From positions 1-64,000 of the forward strand of contig CAJXPD010000004.1 in assembly GCA_913057785.1 (NCBI GenBank): a stretch of DNA of 64,000 nt. Reading direction: 5' to 3'. The stretch comes from an uncultured Lewinella sp. (lineage in GTDB: Bacteria > Bacteroidota > Bacteroidia > Chitinophagales > Saprospiraceae). The stretch's first letter is position 1. The number at the start of each line of letters is the position of its first letter. Below are positions 63,262 through 64,000 of the stretch, piece by piece. A program made the translations under genes and the position numbers. The notes beneath the pieces are model-generated. The model was not told the DNA's origin, made no database searches, and worked only from the letters and a program-made list of their open reading frames with translations.

Positions 63262-64000
63262 ATGTCCGTTACTTCTGCCAAAATCTCATTGTACCCGGTC
63301 TTACTCGTCAACTTCATTGGAATGTTGGGGTATAGTGTAATCTTACCTTTCCTGGTTTTTTTAGTAGAAGATTTTGGTGGAAACGGGTTTATTTATGGCT
63401 TACTTGGGGCGATTTATCCTGCGTTTCAATTGATCGGAGCACCCTTGTTGGGTAGGTGGTCGGACCAAATTGGTCGGAGACGTGTATTGTTGATCAGCCA
63501 AGCCGGTACCTTTTTAGCTTGGGTCCTATTTATAGTGGCTATAAGTTCGCCAGTAAAGACACTATTAGGTGTTGATTCAAGTGTGCTAGGAACCTTCACC
63601 TTGAGTTTGCCCTTGATTCTCCTGTTTATAGCTCGTGCTTTAGATGGGTTAACGGGGGGCAATGTTTCCGTGGCTAATGCTTATCTATCGGACATATCCA
63701 ACGATACTAACCGCAAGGCTAATTTTGGTAAGATGGCCACTTCCACAAGTCTGGGATTTATTGTTGGTCCAGTACTGGCTGGTTTTCTGGGAGCCACTTC
63801 CTATGAAGAGCTTTTGCCTGTGCTGGCGGCAGCTTTAATTTCTTTGACGGCAATTTTTGTTATACAGCGATTCTTGCCGGAATCTAGACCAGAATTGGTA
63901 GAATCTAGTTTGCGTGCCTTTAGCGTGAAAAAGCTATTTCAAATTGAACACAAGGAGTGTTATCAGATGGAAAACTGTCCAGATACTGGACTCAAAGCGG
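63262..64000 (+). CDS. MFS transporter, 3' end beyond the window
   Basis: Open from ATG 63262 to the last base without a stop (246 codons seen). The product begins MSVTSAKISLYPVLLVNFIG and has the MFS motif A in loop 2-3, GRWSDQIGRRRVLLISQ, then helices with RALDGLTGGNVSVANAYLSDISN (motif D/B-like) and GFIVGPVLAGFLGATS (motif C). This pattern resembles the TetA/multidrug exporter group; the substrate is unknown. The final part (IEHKECYQMENCPDTGLKA) is a loop between domains. The start is divergent from the PqaA-like gene. Confidence 0.88.
   Translation, partial: MSVTSAKISLYPVLLVNFIGMLGYSVILPFLVFLVEDFGGNGFIYGLLGAIYPAFQLIGAPLLGRWSDQIGRRRVLLISQAGTFLAWVLFIVAISSPVKTLLGVDSSVLGTFTLSLPLILLFIARALDGLTGGNVSVANAYLSDISNDTNRKANFGKMATSTSLGFIVGPVLAGFLGATSYEELLPVLAAALISLTAIFVIQRFLPESRPELVESSLRAFSVKKLFQIEHKECYQMENCPDTGLKA

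Overview
The window looks like a chromosomal segment of a Bacteroidota bacterium, most likely of a Saprospira/Lewinella-like lineage. The order-level guess is inference. The phylum rests on several visible traits: C-terminal type IX secretion (T9SS) sorting domains (PNP motifs ending in basic/hydrophobic strands) at 25.7, 54.3 and 55.3 kb; a TTG-N19-TACTTTTG promoter of the Bacteroidetes type before thrA; a DUF1501/DUF1800 pair; the CHEDW...C-x2-C N-terminal domain on regulatory-domain proteins; GH3-family and PqaA-like proteins; and a large-loop, membrane-protein-rich gene style.

Region 1 (1-20.7 kb) appears to be origin-proximal. An AT-rich gene-free stretch (1949-2678) has two perfect DnaA boxes and two one-mismatch boxes, odd palindromes and an A/T tract. 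About 14.4 kb to the right are two identical 16-bp parS-like palindromes (TGTTCCACGTGGAACA), directly after the thrABC genes. Genes left of the candidate origin point left and nearly all genes to its right, up to 20.6 kb, point right. Between parS and mvaD lies about 2.1 kb with no credible ORF and strong G-over-C skew. The genes here are housekeeping: ftcD, an SRAP/HMCES-type peptidase, ctaA, an M50-TPR protein, purine nucleoside phosphorylase, uvrA, a GH3 protein, thrA, thrB, thrC, mvaD and a rhodanese lipoprotein.

Region 2 (20.7-32.1 kb) is mixed: an orphan LuxR-type response regulator, an SDR enzyme, an SGNH hydrolase, TPR lipoprotein, a secreted T9SS protein, then a minus-strand block (DUF4173 and DUF1361 membrane proteins, a Coq4-like protein, a small winged-helix regulator and a membrane protein). 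Two copies of a palindrome (ACTTTGAAATNCAAAGT) sit just upstream of both transcription units of this block and are likely operators of the winged-helix protein. An M28 peptidase and a small lipoprotein follow.

Region 3 (32.5-38.7 kb) is the most interesting part: a compact six-gene contractile-injection-system (CIS)-like unit, in order an unrecognised 410-aa protein, a phage-type tail sheath, a tube protein, a VgrG-like spike, a PAAR tip, and a short protein that consists only of the C-terminal domain of the CIS tape-measure family. Canonical baseplate wedge, LysM adaptor, AAA+ ATPase, cap, fibre and effector genes are absent, and ordinary genes flank both sides.

Region 4 (38.8-64 kb) is accessory and cell-envelope rich: DUF2071, an outer-membrane barrel, a class III aminotransferase, a GH25 lysozyme lipoprotein, DUF1501/DUF1800, two tandem thioredoxin-fold proteins, an OmpA-family protein, thiL, an M28 peptidase lipoprotein, two tandem CHEDW/regulatory-domain/T9SS paralogues (the first frameshifted), an RND exporter, a CRTAC1-like FG-GAP protein, a LytS/LytTR two-component pair, a PqaA-like protein and the start of an MFS transporter that runs off the window. 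Two very small membrane-protein genes (6471-6647 and 57938-58096) are added here. Function calls are by eye from motifs; no database search was run.
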